Assembly: GCF_029457495.1 (NCBI RefSeq)
Contig: NZ_CP120361.1
Span: 2,124,001-2,188,000 of the forward strand
Direction: 5' to 3'
Source of the DNA: Chelativorans sp. AA-79
GTDB lineage: Bacteria > Pseudomonadota > Alphaproteobacteria > Rhizobiales > Rhizobiaceae
DNA length: 64,000 nt
In this document: positions 52,686-61,238 of the stretch, one piece after another
How the letters are laid out: every line of letters begins with the position of its first letter
How positions within the stretch are numbered: the first letter of the stretch is position 1
Notes under the pieces: model-generated
The model's input: only the letters and a program-made list of their open reading frames with translations
Databases searched by the model: none
What the model was told of the DNA's origin: nothing
Made by a program: the position numbers and the translations under genes

Positions 52686-52706
52686 ATTTGTTGCAGTGCA
52701 GCAAAT
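52686..52706. promoter_or_regulatory. 21-bp near-palindrome upstream of the small ORF promoter
   Basis: ATTTG-TTGCAGTGCAG-CAAAT is symmetrical apart from two positions and the centre. It lies just upstream of the -35. It has the shape of an operator (LacI- or PhaR-like TGCA symmetry), but I cannot assign a regulator. The rest of 52707-52826 holds nothing clear. Confidence 0.4.
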
Positions 52707-52826
52707 ATGTGAAATAAGATTCCAAGCCTGCCGCCTTTGCGCTTGATTTCCCAGCGGAAAGCGGCCGGTTTCACAATATATTTACGACGGTGATCTTGCG
52801 TCCGTCCTTAATGAAGGTGAACGGCT

Positions 52827-53744
52827 TCAGCGACGCCTGAACACGCGGCCGTCAATGATGGCGAGGCCGGTGCCGATCAGGAAGATTCCAGCGATCTCAA
52901 AGGCTTCCAGCCGCTCGCCGAGAAAGGCTGTGCCGAGCAGGATGGCGCTTACGGGCACGATCAGCGTCACAAGCGAGGCATTGGTGGCGCCGGCCGAGGC
53001 GATGATGCGGAAATAGATGATATAGGCGAAAGACGTGGCGAGTACGGCAAGCGCAAGGACGGCCGCCCAGACATGGGCGCTTGCCGAAAACAGGCCGGCG
53101 GGCCCGTGCAGGAGAAGCACCAGCGGGACCATGATGACGGAAGAAGCCGTGAGCTGGCCGGTTGCCACCACCGGCGGCGGGATGTCGCGGAAGCGGCGGG
53201 CGAAGATGAAGGCGAAGGCGTAGGAGAGGGCGGTGCCCACCAGGGCGAATTTGGCCCAGATCGGTCCGCCCAGCCCGGTCAGAAGCCCCGGGCCGATCAT
53301 CACCGCCGTGCCGGCGATGCCGCAGAGGATGCCTGTGACCTTCGCGCGCGAGAGCTTCTCGTCCGCCGTCAGCATGTTGGCGAGGATCGCCGTCCAGAAG
53401 GGCGTCGTCGCGTTCAGGACGGAGGCGAGCCCCGCGCCGAGCTCGGTCTGCCCCAGGAACATCAGCGAGAAGGGGATCACGTTGTTGAGGATCGCCAGGA
53501 TAAAGAAGCTGCCCGCCATCGGAAAGGCGAGGCTGAAGCCCGGTCCCCGGAACGCCAGCCAAAGCTGAAGCACCAGGGCGGCGATCACCACCCGGAACAT
53601 CACCAGGTTGAAGGGCGGTATCTCCGCCACGGCGATGCGGGCGAAGAAGAAGGAGCCGCCCCAGATGGCGCCGAGCAGGACGATGAGCGCCCAATCCCGC
53701 ATCGAGATCTGCCGGGCCTGGACGGTGCTTGCGCTGACGGCCAT
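52827..53744 (-). CDS. EamA/DMT family transporter
   Basis: A 305-residue polytopic protein with ten hydrophobic segments in two EamA halves (about 22-150 and 165-300): IWGGSFFFARIAVAEIPPFNL in the first, FAYIIYFRIIASAGATNASL in the second. DMT proteins export metabolites such as amino acids. The ATG at 53744 is chosen for CAGGAG upstream. A longer frame has no homology. Substrate unknown. Confidence 0.87.
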   Translation of the reverse strand: MAVSASTVQARQISMRDWALIVLLGAIWGGSFFFARIAVAEIPPFNLVMFRVVIAALVLQLWLAFRGPGFSLAFPMAGSFFILAILNNVIPFSLMFLGQTELGAGLASVLNATTPFWTAILANMLTADEKLSRAKVTGILCGIAGTAVMIGPGLLTGLGGPIWAKFALVGTALSYAFAFIFARRFRDIPPPVVATGQLTASSVIMVPLVLLLHGPAGLFSASAHVWAAVLALAVLATSFAYIIYFRIIASAGATNASLVTLIVPVSAILLGTAFLGERLEAFEIAGIFLIGTGLAIIDGRVFRRR

Positions 53745-53898
53745 GAAACGCTCCTGTCGGCCTTCCTTAACATCGCTTGCCGGATGCGCCACCCGTTTCG
53801 TGCTCCTGGCACAAAGCGCGAGTTTTTCTGGCGGAACGCGCGGCGGCGGTTTCCCTGGCGACCGCCGCGGACTAGTTTCCCACGCACGGAGGTTCGCC

Positions 53899-55119
53899 AT
53901 GCAGCGATTCGAGACCGCCCGCGACGTCGCCTTGAACATGCGCCCCGACGAATCCGTCTATTGCTTCCGTCCGGACGTTCTGAAGGCGGACGCGCGGCGC
54001 TTCATGGCCATGTTCCCCGGCAAGACGGCCTATGCGGTGAAGACCAACGGCGAGCCGCTCGTGCTCAAGACGCTGGCCGAGGCCGGCGTGACCGCCTTCG
54101 ACGTGGCGTCGCCGGCGGAGTTCGCCGCCGTGCGCGCCGTGGCGCCGTCCGCCGAGATGCTCTACATGCACCCGGTCAAGGCGCAGTCGGACATCCGCCT
54201 GGCGCTCGAAGGCTACGGCATCCGCGTGATCGCCGTGGACCACGAGGACGAAGTGACGAAGCTCACGCGCGTCGTGCGCGCGCTCGACATCGATCCTGGC
54301 ACGCTCACCGTCTTCGTGCGCATCCAGACCAAGGGCCACGCCGCCTACGAACTGTCCAAGAAGTTCGGTGCCGGGGCAGCTCAAGCGGTGCAACTGCTGC
54401 AGCGGCTTCACCGCAACGGCTACAAGGTCGGCATCTGCTTCCATGTGGGCAGCCAGATCGAGGACCCGGACACCTACGAGCGGGCGCTGGCCTCGGCGGA
54501 CTGGGTGCGGGGCAGGGCGGGCCTGCCGCTCGCCGCTCTCGATGTGGGCGGCGGCTTCCCGGCCGAGTATGGCCATGATCCCAACCGCCGGAAGCGGGAA
54601 ATGCCCTCGCTCGACGAACTCATGGCGCGGCTGCGGGCCGATATCGCCGAGTGGGGGTTCGACACGCTGCCGCTGGTGGCCGAGCCCGGCCGGGTGATCG
54701 TGGCGCGCGCCTTTTCGCTGCTTGTGCGCGTGCTCCTGCGCAAGGGCAGGCGGCTCTACATCAACGACGGCATCTGGGCTTCGCTTTCGGATTCATGGAC
54801 GGGCAAGATCACGCTGCCCGCCCGCTTCATCCCTGATCCCGCCATCCGCAGCCGCAACGGCAGGGCCGAGAACATCGTGCCTTTCCGCGTCTGCGGGGCG
54901 ACCTGCGATTCGGTCGATATCCTCTCTCGGCCCTTCTGGCTGCCGGAGACGGTGGACACCGGCGACTGGATCGAGATCGGCCATATCGGCGCCTATTCCA
55001 TGGCGCTCAGGACCCGCTTCAACGGCTTCTATCCCGACACCTTCGTCGAGGTGCAGACGCCCTTCGACGAAGGTGCGGCGCCGGAAGGTCTGGCGAGCCT
55101 GGAGACGATGGCGGATTGA
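53899..55119 (+). CDS. PLP-dependent type III decarboxylase (ornithine/lysine/diaminopimelate decarboxylase family)
   Basis: A 406-residue alanine-racemase-fold decarboxylase. The PLP Lys is in TAYAVKTNGEP. Phosphate-binding GGGFPAEYG (after CFHVGSQI) and the second-domain Cys-Asp of VCGATCDSVDIL, plus EPGRVIVA, are present. The length fits ornithine decarboxylase-type enzymes; whether the substrate is ornithine, lysine or a carboxy-polyamine is open. The ATG at 53899 has GGAGG upstream. It is divergent from the exporter gene, which might export its product. Confidence 0.86.
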   Translation: MQRFETARDVALNMRPDESVYCFRPDVLKADARRFMAMFPGKTAYAVKTNGEPLVLKTLAEAGVTAFDVASPAEFAAVRAVAPSAEMLYMHPVKAQSDIRLALEGYGIRVIAVDHEDEVTKLTRVVRALDIDPGTLTVFVRIQTKGHAAYELSKKFGAGAAQAVQLLQRLHRNGYKVGICFHVGSQIEDPDTYERALASADWVRGRAGLPLAALDVGGGFPAEYGHDPNRRKREMPSLDELMARLRADIAEWGFDTLPLVAEPGRVIVARAFSLLVRVLLRKGRRLYINDGIWASLSDSWTGKITLPARFIPDPAIRSRNGRAENIVPFRVCGATCDSVDILSRPFWLPETVDTGDWIEIGHIGAYSMALRTRFNGFYPDTFVEVQTPFDEGAAPEGLASLETMAD

Positions 55120-55129
55120 GCGAGCGAAC

Positions 55130-55177
55130 AGCGAGTAGGGCGAAAGTTGGACCCTACTCGCTACTCCCTATTCGCTT
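55130..55177. repeat. 11-bp inverted repeat (family C, partial)
   Basis: AGCGAGTAGGG (55130-55140) and CCCTACTCGCT (55152-55162) are reverse complements. The units AGCGAA and the right-hand CTACTCCCTATTCGCT are those of the element at 46355. It lies in the short gap between convergent genes and runs up to the last base of the MltB-like coding region. Confidence 0.75.
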
Positions 55178-56355
55178 CACAGGGCCGTCAACAGCGCCGG
55201 CGTCGGCCAGCCATCGGCGGGGAGGCCGAGCCTGAGCTGCTCCTGGCGGACCGCCTCGCGCGTGTTGAAGCCGAGGATGCCGTCCACTTCGCCCACATGG
55301 TAGCCGCGGGCCTGGAGTTTCTGCTGCAGCACCTTCATCGTCTCGGGGGCGAGGCCCTGTTCGGGATTGCGCGGATCGAAGCCGGGCGCGCCGGCAAAGC
55401 GGGCGGCCAGATGCGCGGCCGTCAGCGTGTAGATCAGCGACTGGTTCCACTCGAGATAGACGTCGAAATTGTCATAGGCGAGGAAAGCCGGTCCCTTATG
55501 GCCCATCGGCAGCACGAGCCCGGCCATCAGCCCGTCCGCGGGCAGGGGGCTGCCGTCGGCACGCGTGACGCCCATTGCTGCCCATTGCGAGCGCGGGATC
55601 TTGTTGATGCGCCCGGTCTCGGCCCAGTTCAGGTTCTCCGGCACGCGAACCTCGTCGAGCCACGGCTCGCCGGGCTTCCAGCCGAGCTGGCTGATCTTGT
55701 TCGCCGCCGTCAGGATCGCGTCGGGCGCGCTGCCCTTCAGGTCGACGCGGCCGTCGCCATCCCCGTCCACGCCCTTCTCCAGATAATCGCTCGGCAGGAC
55801 CTGGAGCTGGCCGATCTCGCCCGCCCAGGCGCCGGTGATGTCGGTCGAGACGATGCCTTGGTCCACGAGCTTCACGAAGGCGAGGAGCTCGGGCTGGAAG
55901 AGTTCCGGCCGGCGGCAATCGTGCGACAGCGTCGCCAGGGCGTCGAGCGTGTCGAAATCGCCCAGCACGGCGCCGAAATCCGTTTCCAGCGCCCAGAAAG
56001 CGGCGATTACCGGGCCGGGTACGCCGTATTCGCGCTCCGCGCGGTCGAACACGTCGGCATATCTCTGCAGATTCGCCGTGCCCCGTTGCAGCCGGTCGCG
56101 GCTGATCATGCGGTTTGCGAACTCACGAAACGTCTGCGTGAAGACGCCTTGCGAGCGGTCGCGGGCCAGCACGCGGTCGTCGAGCCTGGCGCCTTCGAGG
56201 GCCGAAAGCCCGGCCGGGCCGACACCCCGGCCCTGCGCCTGCGCCGCGAAGTCCGCGCGCCAGGCGGCAAAATCCCCGCCGCACTGCTGGGCGAGCGCCG
56301 CCGAAGGCAGGGACAGCGCCAGCACGAGACCTGCCAGTGTGGTTCTCAGATGCAT
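55177..56355 (-). CDS. lytic murein transglycosylase, MltB type, with peptidoglycan-binding domain
   Basis: A 392-residue exported wall enzyme. Signal peptide 1-22. The GH103-type catalytic domain has the active Glu in AFWALETDFGAVLGDFDT, and the substrate groove motif DAILTAANKISQLGWKPGEPW. The C-terminal PG-binding helices (about 330-392, KVLQQKLQARGYHVGEVDGILGFNT) close the protein. It cleaves glycan strands to 1,6-anhydro products in the periplasm. No lipobox, so it is soluble. Divergence from or convergence with neighbours suggests its own promoter. Confidence 0.9.
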   Translation of the reverse strand: MHLRTTLAGLVLALSLPSAALAQQCGGDFAAWRADFAAQAQGRGVGPAGLSALEGARLDDRVLARDRSQGVFTQTFREFANRMISRDRLQRGTANLQRYADVFDRAEREYGVPGPVIAAFWALETDFGAVLGDFDTLDALATLSHDCRRPELFQPELLAFVKLVDQGIVSTDITGAWAGEIGQLQVLPSDYLEKGVDGDGDGRVDLKGSAPDAILTAANKISQLGWKPGEPWLDEVRVPENLNWAETGRINKIPRSQWAAMGVTRADGSPLPADGLMAGLVLPMGHKGPAFLAYDNFDVYLEWNQSLIYTLTAAHLAARFAGAPGFDPRNPEQGLAPETMKVLQQKLQARGYHVGEVDGILGFNTREAVRQEQLRLGLPADGWPTPALLTAL

Positions 56356-56382
56356 CCTTATCTCCTTGGTCGAACGGGACCG

Positions 56383-57177
56383 TCAGCTCGCATGGGCCTT
56401 GAGCCAGCCCTTCCATGCTTCGGCACTGCCGTGGAACACGTTGATATCCGCATTTCCCTCGATCCCGGGCAGAACCCCCGTTCCCGTATACTGCCAAAAT
56501 ATCCACGGATGGTTTTCATACTTCTCGTCCGGATGGCCGGCGACCGAGCGCAGCCAGAATGGATAGCCCTTGAAGCGCCAGAGGCCGTTTTCGTCGAAGA
56601 AGTCGATAGATGTGTAGATAATAGGGCGCTTGCCGTAATGGCTCTCAACCGTATCAAGAAAAACCTGCATTTCGGCGCGCACGGTCTCTGCCGGCGGCCT
56701 CAGTCTGCAGGTGGGGGAGAGATGGTTCCACTCCATGTCGAGCACCGGCGGCAGGGCGGACCTGTCCCGCGGGACGTGCCGGATGAACCAGCGCGCCTGC
56801 TCGATCGCCGGTCGGCAGAAATAGTAGAAATGATAGGCGCCGCGCGGAATGCCCGCCGCCTTGGCCCCATGCCAGTTGCGGTGGAACATCTCGTCCACCC
56901 GGTCGCCGCCTTCCGTCGCCTTGATGAAGGCGAAGTGGATGCCGCCTCGTCTGAGGGCATGCCAGTCGACCTCGCGCTGGTACTTCGCGACGTCGGTGCC
57001 GTGGATGGGATAGTGCCAGGGCGCGCGGCCATCCCATTCATGCGGGTCACTGTCGGCGAAGCGCGGACCGCCCGCCATGCGGGCGGAAGTGGGGGAAACC
57101 ACGTCCGAGAAGTCGTAGCTTACGCTGGAGCAGCCGGCGAGCAGGAGCGACGCCAGCAAAATTGCCATCAGGCGCAT
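56383..57177 (-). CDS. GH25 family lysozyme-like lipoprotein
   Basis: A 264-residue protein. The signal ends in a lipobox (LLLAGCSS), so Cys15 is lipidated. The GH25 muramidase barrel has HGTDVAKYQREVDWHAL, FAFIKATEGGDRVDEMF and VLDMEWNHLS, which hold the acidic catalytic residues, and it ends with FWQYTGTGVLPGI. It probably hydrolyses peptidoglycan from the membrane. It lies next to the MltB-like gene, 27 bases upstream, so the two may be one wall-remodelling operon. Confidence 0.88.
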   Translation of the reverse strand: MRLMAILLASLLLAGCSSVSYDFSDVVSPTSARMAGGPRFADSDPHEWDGRAPWHYPIHGTDVAKYQREVDWHALRRGGIHFAFIKATEGGDRVDEMFHRNWHGAKAAGIPRGAYHFYYFCRPAIEQARWFIRHVPRDRSALPPVLDMEWNHLSPTCRLRPPAETVRAEMQVFLDTVESHYGKRPIIYTSIDFFDENGLWRFKGYPFWLRSVAGHPDEKYENHPWIFWQYTGTGVLPGIEGNADINVFHGSAEAWKGWLKAHAS

Positions 57178-57238
57178 GTTAGTGGGAGCCTCCGGGCAGA
57201 CGAATCGCTATCGTGACGTTGTTCTTGCGGGATAGGAT

Positions 57239-58678
57239 ATGCGAAGAGCTCTTTCCATCGCCAAGTGGTTTCCGGCACTCGTCATCCTCGCTTTGGTTGT
57301 GGCCGTATCATGGCTCTGGATCGCACCGCCGGAACTGATCCGCGTCGGTTCCAACTATGCCGCGAAGATCGTCTGCTCAAACGTGTACCTCGCCAACCGC
57401 GACCCTGAAGAGGTGCTGGAGGACGACGTGCAGGCACCCGGCAATCGGCTCCTGAGGCTCATGCGGGCGCGGGTGGATGCCGCCCATGCCGTCGTGCGCA
57501 CCGGGCTTTTCGGCTCGATGGGCGACGGGGAAGCCGTCTTTCTGGGCCCAACCGGCTGCACGGTGGTTCCCGACGGCGATCTGGCCGCAGTGCTCCGCCT
57601 GCTCGCGGTCATGCCGTCCCCGCCCGCCGACACGCCGGCGAAGGACATGGAAATGTGGCCCGACGGCATCCGCATGGAGGCGTCGAAGAATCCGGCGATA
57701 ACGGAAGTCCTGGACGATCCCGCCTTGACCGGCCCCGGCATGCGCGCCATCGTCATCGTGCGCGATGGTCGCATCATCGGCGAGCGGTTCGGACCGGGCG
57801 TGCAGCAATACGACCAGCCTCTACTCGGCTGGTCCATGACGAAGACGGTGACGGCCGCCATCATCGGCACGCTCGTACAGGCGGGGAAGCTCTCGGTCGA
57901 CCAGAGCAATCTTCTGCCCCAATGGTCTGGCGACAGCCGTTCAAGGATCACCGTCGCGCATCTGCTCGGTATGGAGAGCGGACTTGCCTTCAATGAATAT
58001 TACGGCGGCGTGAGCGACGTCACGCGCATGCTCTTCCTGGAGCCGGACATGGCCGCCTTTGCCGCCAACCAGCCGCTGCTTTATCGGCCCGGCGAGCGCT
58101 TCACCTATTCGAGCGGGACCTGGGTGATGCTCTCGCGCATCTGGCAGAACGCCTTCGACGATCCCGAGGAGGCGCTCGCCTGGCCTCGTCAGGCTCTGTT
58201 CGGCCCGTTGGGAATGGACACGGCGGTCTTCGAAACGGATGCACGCGGCACCTTCGTCGGCTCCTCCTATCTCTATGCTTCCACGCGCGACTGGGCGCGC
58301 TTCGGCCAGCTTCTCCTGCAGGACGGGGTCTGGAAGGGGCAGCGCATCCTGCCGGAGGGCTGGGTCGAATGGATGCGCACGCCCACCGAAGCATCCGGCG
58401 GCGAATACGGCCGCGGCATCTGGCTGCACGGGCCGCGCGTGGGGCTCTACCCGATGCCCGATCCGGACGCGGGCTTCGACCTGCCGGAGGATGCTTACTG
58501 GATGATCGGCCATGACGGACAGACGATCACGGTCATCCCCTCGCGCCGGCTTGTCGTGGTGCGCATGGGACTGACACCCAGGACGCTCGCCTACAGGCCG
58601 CAGGCGCTGGTGGAGGCGGTGGTGAAGGCGCTGGACGCGGAGGAGGAGGGCGGCTGGTCTGGGGTCAGGGATCGATGA
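57239..58678 (+). CDS. beta-lactamase-related serine hydrolase
   Basis: A 479-residue protein of the class C beta-lactamase/penicillin-binding fold, related to 6-aminohexanoate-dimer hydrolase (NylB) and EstB esterases. An N-terminal membrane helix (about 10-28) anchors it or starts export. The catalytic Ser199-x2-Lys202 is in WSMTKT. The Tyr motif is FTYSSGTW (YSS instead of YSN), and the third motif is GHDGQT. The long N-terminal part up to about 110 has two Cys. Natural substrate unknown. It is divergent from the GH25 gene with 61 bases between. Confidence 0.86.
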   Translation: MRRALSIAKWFPALVILALVVAVSWLWIAPPELIRVGSNYAAKIVCSNVYLANRDPEEVLEDDVQAPGNRLLRLMRARVDAAHAVVRTGLFGSMGDGEAVFLGPTGCTVVPDGDLAAVLRLLAVMPSPPADTPAKDMEMWPDGIRMEASKNPAITEVLDDPALTGPGMRAIVIVRDGRIIGERFGPGVQQYDQPLLGWSMTKTVTAAIIGTLVQAGKLSVDQSNLLPQWSGDSRSRITVAHLLGMESGLAFNEYYGGVSDVTRMLFLEPDMAAFAANQPLLYRPGERFTYSSGTWVMLSRIWQNAFDDPEEALAWPRQALFGPLGMDTAVFETDARGTFVGSSYLYASTRDWARFGQLLLQDGVWKGQRILPEGWVEWMRTPTEASGGEYGRGIWLHGPRVGLYPMPDPDAGFDLPEDAYWMIGHDGQTITVIPSRRLVVVRMGLTPRTLAYRPQALVEAVVKALDAEEEGGWSGVRDR

Positions 58679-58732
58679 GTTGAGGAAATCGTCAGACCAC
58701 TGCTTCGAGTCCATTGCTGCCGGTCGAAGATC

Positions 58733-59119
58733 TCAGATCTGTTGCGCGATCGCTGCCTTGTCGATGATCGACCACACGTTCCGAATTCGCCCGCCGGAAA
58801 ATTCATAGAACACGTTTTCTGCGAATTTGATGCGTTTGCCGTTGACGGGAAGGTCAAACAGCATGCCGCGCGGCGTGCAGTCGAAATGCAGACGGCTTGC
58901 AATGCGAGGAGGGTCCGAAGTCAGGAGCTCGATCCTGAAGCGGAGATCCGGAATTGCCCGAAAGTCGCCTTCCAGCATTTCGCGATAGCCTGGCAGTCCG
59001 ACGGGGGTTCCATTGTATTCCACCGCGTCATCAACGAACCGGCCGAGCCGGTTCCAGTCTTGCCCGTTCAGGCAATCGATATAACCGCGATAGATCTCAC
59101 ACAGCTCGTCGCGAGTCAT
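58733..59119 (-). CDS. SnoaL-like protein (NTF2 fold, ester-cyclase type)
   Basis: A 128-residue NTF2-fold protein. IYRGYIDCLNGQDWNRLGRFV, YREMLEGDFRAIPDLRFRIEL and the RLHFDCTP strand match the SnoaL polyketide-cyclase group. The ATG at 59119 is chosen for AGGAAG upstream. It probably binds or isomerises a small hydrophobic compound. It is not related at sequence level to the other SnoaL-like protein at 3677, beyond the fold. Confidence 0.83.
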   Translation of the reverse strand: MTRDELCEIYRGYIDCLNGQDWNRLGRFVDDAVEYNGTPVGLPGYREMLEGDFRAIPDLRFRIELLTSDPPRIASRLHFDCTPRGMLFDLPVNGKRIKFAENVFYEFSGGRIRNVWSIIDKAAIAQQI

Positions 59120-59240
59120 GGAATCTTCCTGTTTCCAAATCCAGAAGGCCACCCTAAAGGAAATCGGACAGCGTGCAATTCGCCGGAATCAGCGCCCGCG
59201 TTGCGGCACAAGTGAACCGGGGTTTTCCGGGTCCTTCTAC

Positions 59241-59903
59241 TCAGGCCACCCTCATCACCGCATGCACCGCGTAACCGCGAAATGCTGAGTCGAATGAGAG
59301 TGTTGCGCCGCGCCTCTCGCATTCGGATTCAAGCACTTCGCGCAGCGAATCACGCGGGCTCACATGGAAGGCGGCAAGCCATCGGCGCAGGCCGTAGCGG
59401 AACCCGCCGGGCAGGCGCTCCTGCCGCCCGAAATCCACGATATGCAGCGAGCCGCCGGGCTCCAGGCAATCGAGTGCCCCGGCGATGGTCTGTTCCCAGG
59501 GTGGGATCATCGAAAGCGCATAGGAGAGGAACACACGATCGAAGCGCTCGCGGCCGAAGAGCACGCGCGCGTTGAAATCGGAAGCGTCGCCCTGAGCCAG
59601 CCGCACAATGTCGTGGATATGCTCTCGGCGCAGCCGCTTCTGCGCCGTTTCCAGCATCACGCTTGAGATATCGAGACCGTGGAAGAGCGCCTTCGGGTAG
59701 CGATCCGCCGCGAGCGCCAGGTTGCGGCCCGTGCCGCAGCCGAGTTCCAGCACTGTCCCGCCGCGCGGCACGGCGAGCCCGTCGATCAGGCGATCGCGGC
59801 CGAGTAGGTAGAATTTGCGGGTGAGGTCGTAGAAGTGGCGCTGGCGGCGGTAGACGCCGTCCATCAGGCGTGCATGGGAGGGGCTGTCGGCCGCCGCGCT
59901 CAT
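59241..59903 (-). CDS. btaB: SAM-dependent N-methyltransferase of betaine-lipid synthesis
   Basis: A 220-residue class I methyltransferase. VYRRQRHFYDLTRKFYLLGRD (lipid-facing start), VLELGCGTGRNLAL for SAM binding, and FLSYALSMIPPW after strand 4. It adds three methyl groups to diacylglyceryl-homoserine to make the betaine lipid DGTS. It overlaps btaA by four bases, which is the known order. Confidence 0.9.
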   Translation of the reverse strand: MSAAADSPSHARLMDGVYRRQRHFYDLTRKFYLLGRDRLIDGLAVPRGGTVLELGCGTGRNLALAADRYPKALFHGLDISSVMLETAQKRLRREHIHDIVRLAQGDASDFNARVLFGRERFDRVFLSYALSMIPPWEQTIAGALDCLEPGGSLHIVDFGRQERLPGGFRYGLRRWLAAFHVSPRDSLREVLESECERRGATLSFDSAFRGYAVHAVMRVA

Positions 59904-61147
59904 GCGTCTTTCTTCACATAAAGGTGAAAGCCGCCATAGATGGCCGAGCGGTCGCGCGCGGAAAGTTCGCGCGAGCGCGCGAACTCATAGCGCCACTGGC
60001 CGAGCAGGGCATCGGACAGGCGCCCCGTCAGCAGGGTCGGCTGGGCCGCGGTGCGGAAGATGACGCGGGCGCCGGGTGCCGCCGTGCGGGTGATCTCGGT
60101 CCAGAGCGTGTTGAGCTGCTGGTCGCTCATCCAGTCCTGGGCGTCGAGGAGGACGAAGCGGTCCACGCTGTCCGCAGGCTTGGCCGCGAGGAGCTCGATG
60201 AAGTTGGCGTGGTGGATATGCGCGCGGCCGGCATTCGCGCGGATCGTCGCGAAGTTCCCGCGCTGGAGATATGCCGGCAACTCCGCCTCGCCCTCGCGCG
60301 GATAGCGGCGGGCGAAGGCCTGCCAGGCGAAGTAGTTCTGCTTCAGCGGAAAGTGGCAGGTGAGCTTTTCCAGCCGTGCCGAGAGCACTTCGGCCATGGT
60401 GCCGTTGCCGGATCCAAGCAGGACATCATACTGCGCGGGCGGGATGCCCAGGCCGAAGAGCGACGCTTTCCGCGAGGTCGCCCAGCAGACCAGCGGCTTG
60501 TCGAACAGGGGCTTGAGCCGCTCCTCGAAGAAGCGCCGCTGCTCGCGCAGATTGGCCGATTGCATGATCTCCGCGGGATCAATGCCGTGAAGCTTTGCCA
60601 CGCGGTGGCCCATGGCGATGAAGAAGCCGAGCAGTCCGGTCTTGTAAAAATCACGTGTGAAGGCGGAAATCCGCCGCCGACCGACGAGATCGCGCGCTTC
60701 CCAGTAGCGGCGCGAGCGGGCGTCGAGCTTGCCGGCGATGAAGCGGTCATAGGCCGGCACGTTGGCGCTGTGGCCGGGCTCTCCGAAAAAGCGCAGCACG
60801 TCCTCGTAGTTGGGAAGCGCGGTGAAGGCCGCGAGCTTCAACCGGTTCAGCGCCACATGGGCGGCGTTGAGGTCCACCACGTCGATGCGGGCGGGCGAGC
60901 GCGTGAGATAGGCCAGCATGTTGCAGCCGCCGGAAGCGATCGTCACCACCCGGTGGCCTTCGCCCAGTTCCATCGCCGCCATGTCCACCTCGGGGTCTTC
61001 CCATATCTGCGGATAGACGAGGCCGGAGAAGAGCAGCGCGAACAGCCGCTCCGAAAGCCCATCCTTCGACAGGATGCTGTTCTGGTAGACGGCATTGCCG
61101 ATATGACGGCGCGAAGAAAGGCCGATATCGGCGGAAAGATCGGTCAT
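59900..61147 (-). CDS. btaA: SAM:diacylglycerol 3-amino-3-carboxypropyltransferase
   Basis: A 415-residue enzyme that moves the homoserine moiety of SAM to diacylglycerol, the first step of DGTS synthesis. Conserved features: GLVYPQIWEDPEVDMAAM, the SAM-site IASGGCNMLAYL, DLNAAHVALNRLK, and the C-terminal VLLDAQDWM. With btaB it replaces phospholipids under phosphate shortage in rhizobia. The ATG at 61147 has a hairpin over its ribosome site. The upstream region has Pho-box-like repeats. Confidence 0.93.
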   Translation of the reverse strand: MTDLSADIGLSSRRHIGNAVYQNSILSKDGLSERLFALLFSGLVYPQIWEDPEVDMAAMELGEGHRVVTIASGGCNMLAYLTRSPARIDVVDLNAAHVALNRLKLAAFTALPNYEDVLRFFGEPGHSANVPAYDRFIAGKLDARSRRYWEARDLVGRRRISAFTRDFYKTGLLGFFIAMGHRVAKLHGIDPAEIMQSANLREQRRFFEERLKPLFDKPLVCWATSRKASLFGLGIPPAQYDVLLGSGNGTMAEVLSARLEKLTCHFPLKQNYFAWQAFARRYPREGEAELPAYLQRGNFATIRANAGRAHIHHANFIELLAAKPADSVDRFVLLDAQDWMSDQQLNTLWTEITRTAAPGARVIFRTAAQPTLLTGRLSDALLGQWRYEFARSRELSARDRSAIYGGFHLYVKKDA

Positions 61148-61155
61148 GGCAGAAT

Positions 61156-61177
61156 CCCCTTGGACCTTTCCAAGGGG
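61156..61177 (-). promoter_or_regulatory. perfect 9-bp hairpin over the btaA ribosome site
   Basis: CCCCTTGGA and TCCAAGGGG are exact reverse complements around four bases (61156-61164, 61169-61177). On the transcript, the 3' arm ends in AAGGGG, the Shine-Dalgarno of btaA, eight bases before its ATG at 61147. Confidence 0.65.
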
Positions 61178-61190
61178 CTAGCTCATGTCG

Positions 61191-61228
61191 ATGACAGTTG
61201 GTTGAAGACCGTATGACGTTGTGTGACG
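61191..61228 (-). promoter_or_regulatory. Pho-box-like repeats upstream of btaA
   Basis: ATGACAG (61191-61197), a weak TTGAAGA (61202) and ATGACGT (61213) stand at 11-base steps, and TGTGACG follows at 61222. On the btaA strand the first reads CTGTCAT, a perfect half-site of the PhoB box. The whole is degenerate. Confidence 0.35.
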
Positions 61229-61238
61229 GCGCTGTGAA

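Noticed and set aside
55147..57216. 689-codon frame on the plus strand across the MltB-like and GH25 genes
   Set aside because: It spans two well-recognised minus-strand genes and their gap, with no family match, so it is a shadow frame.
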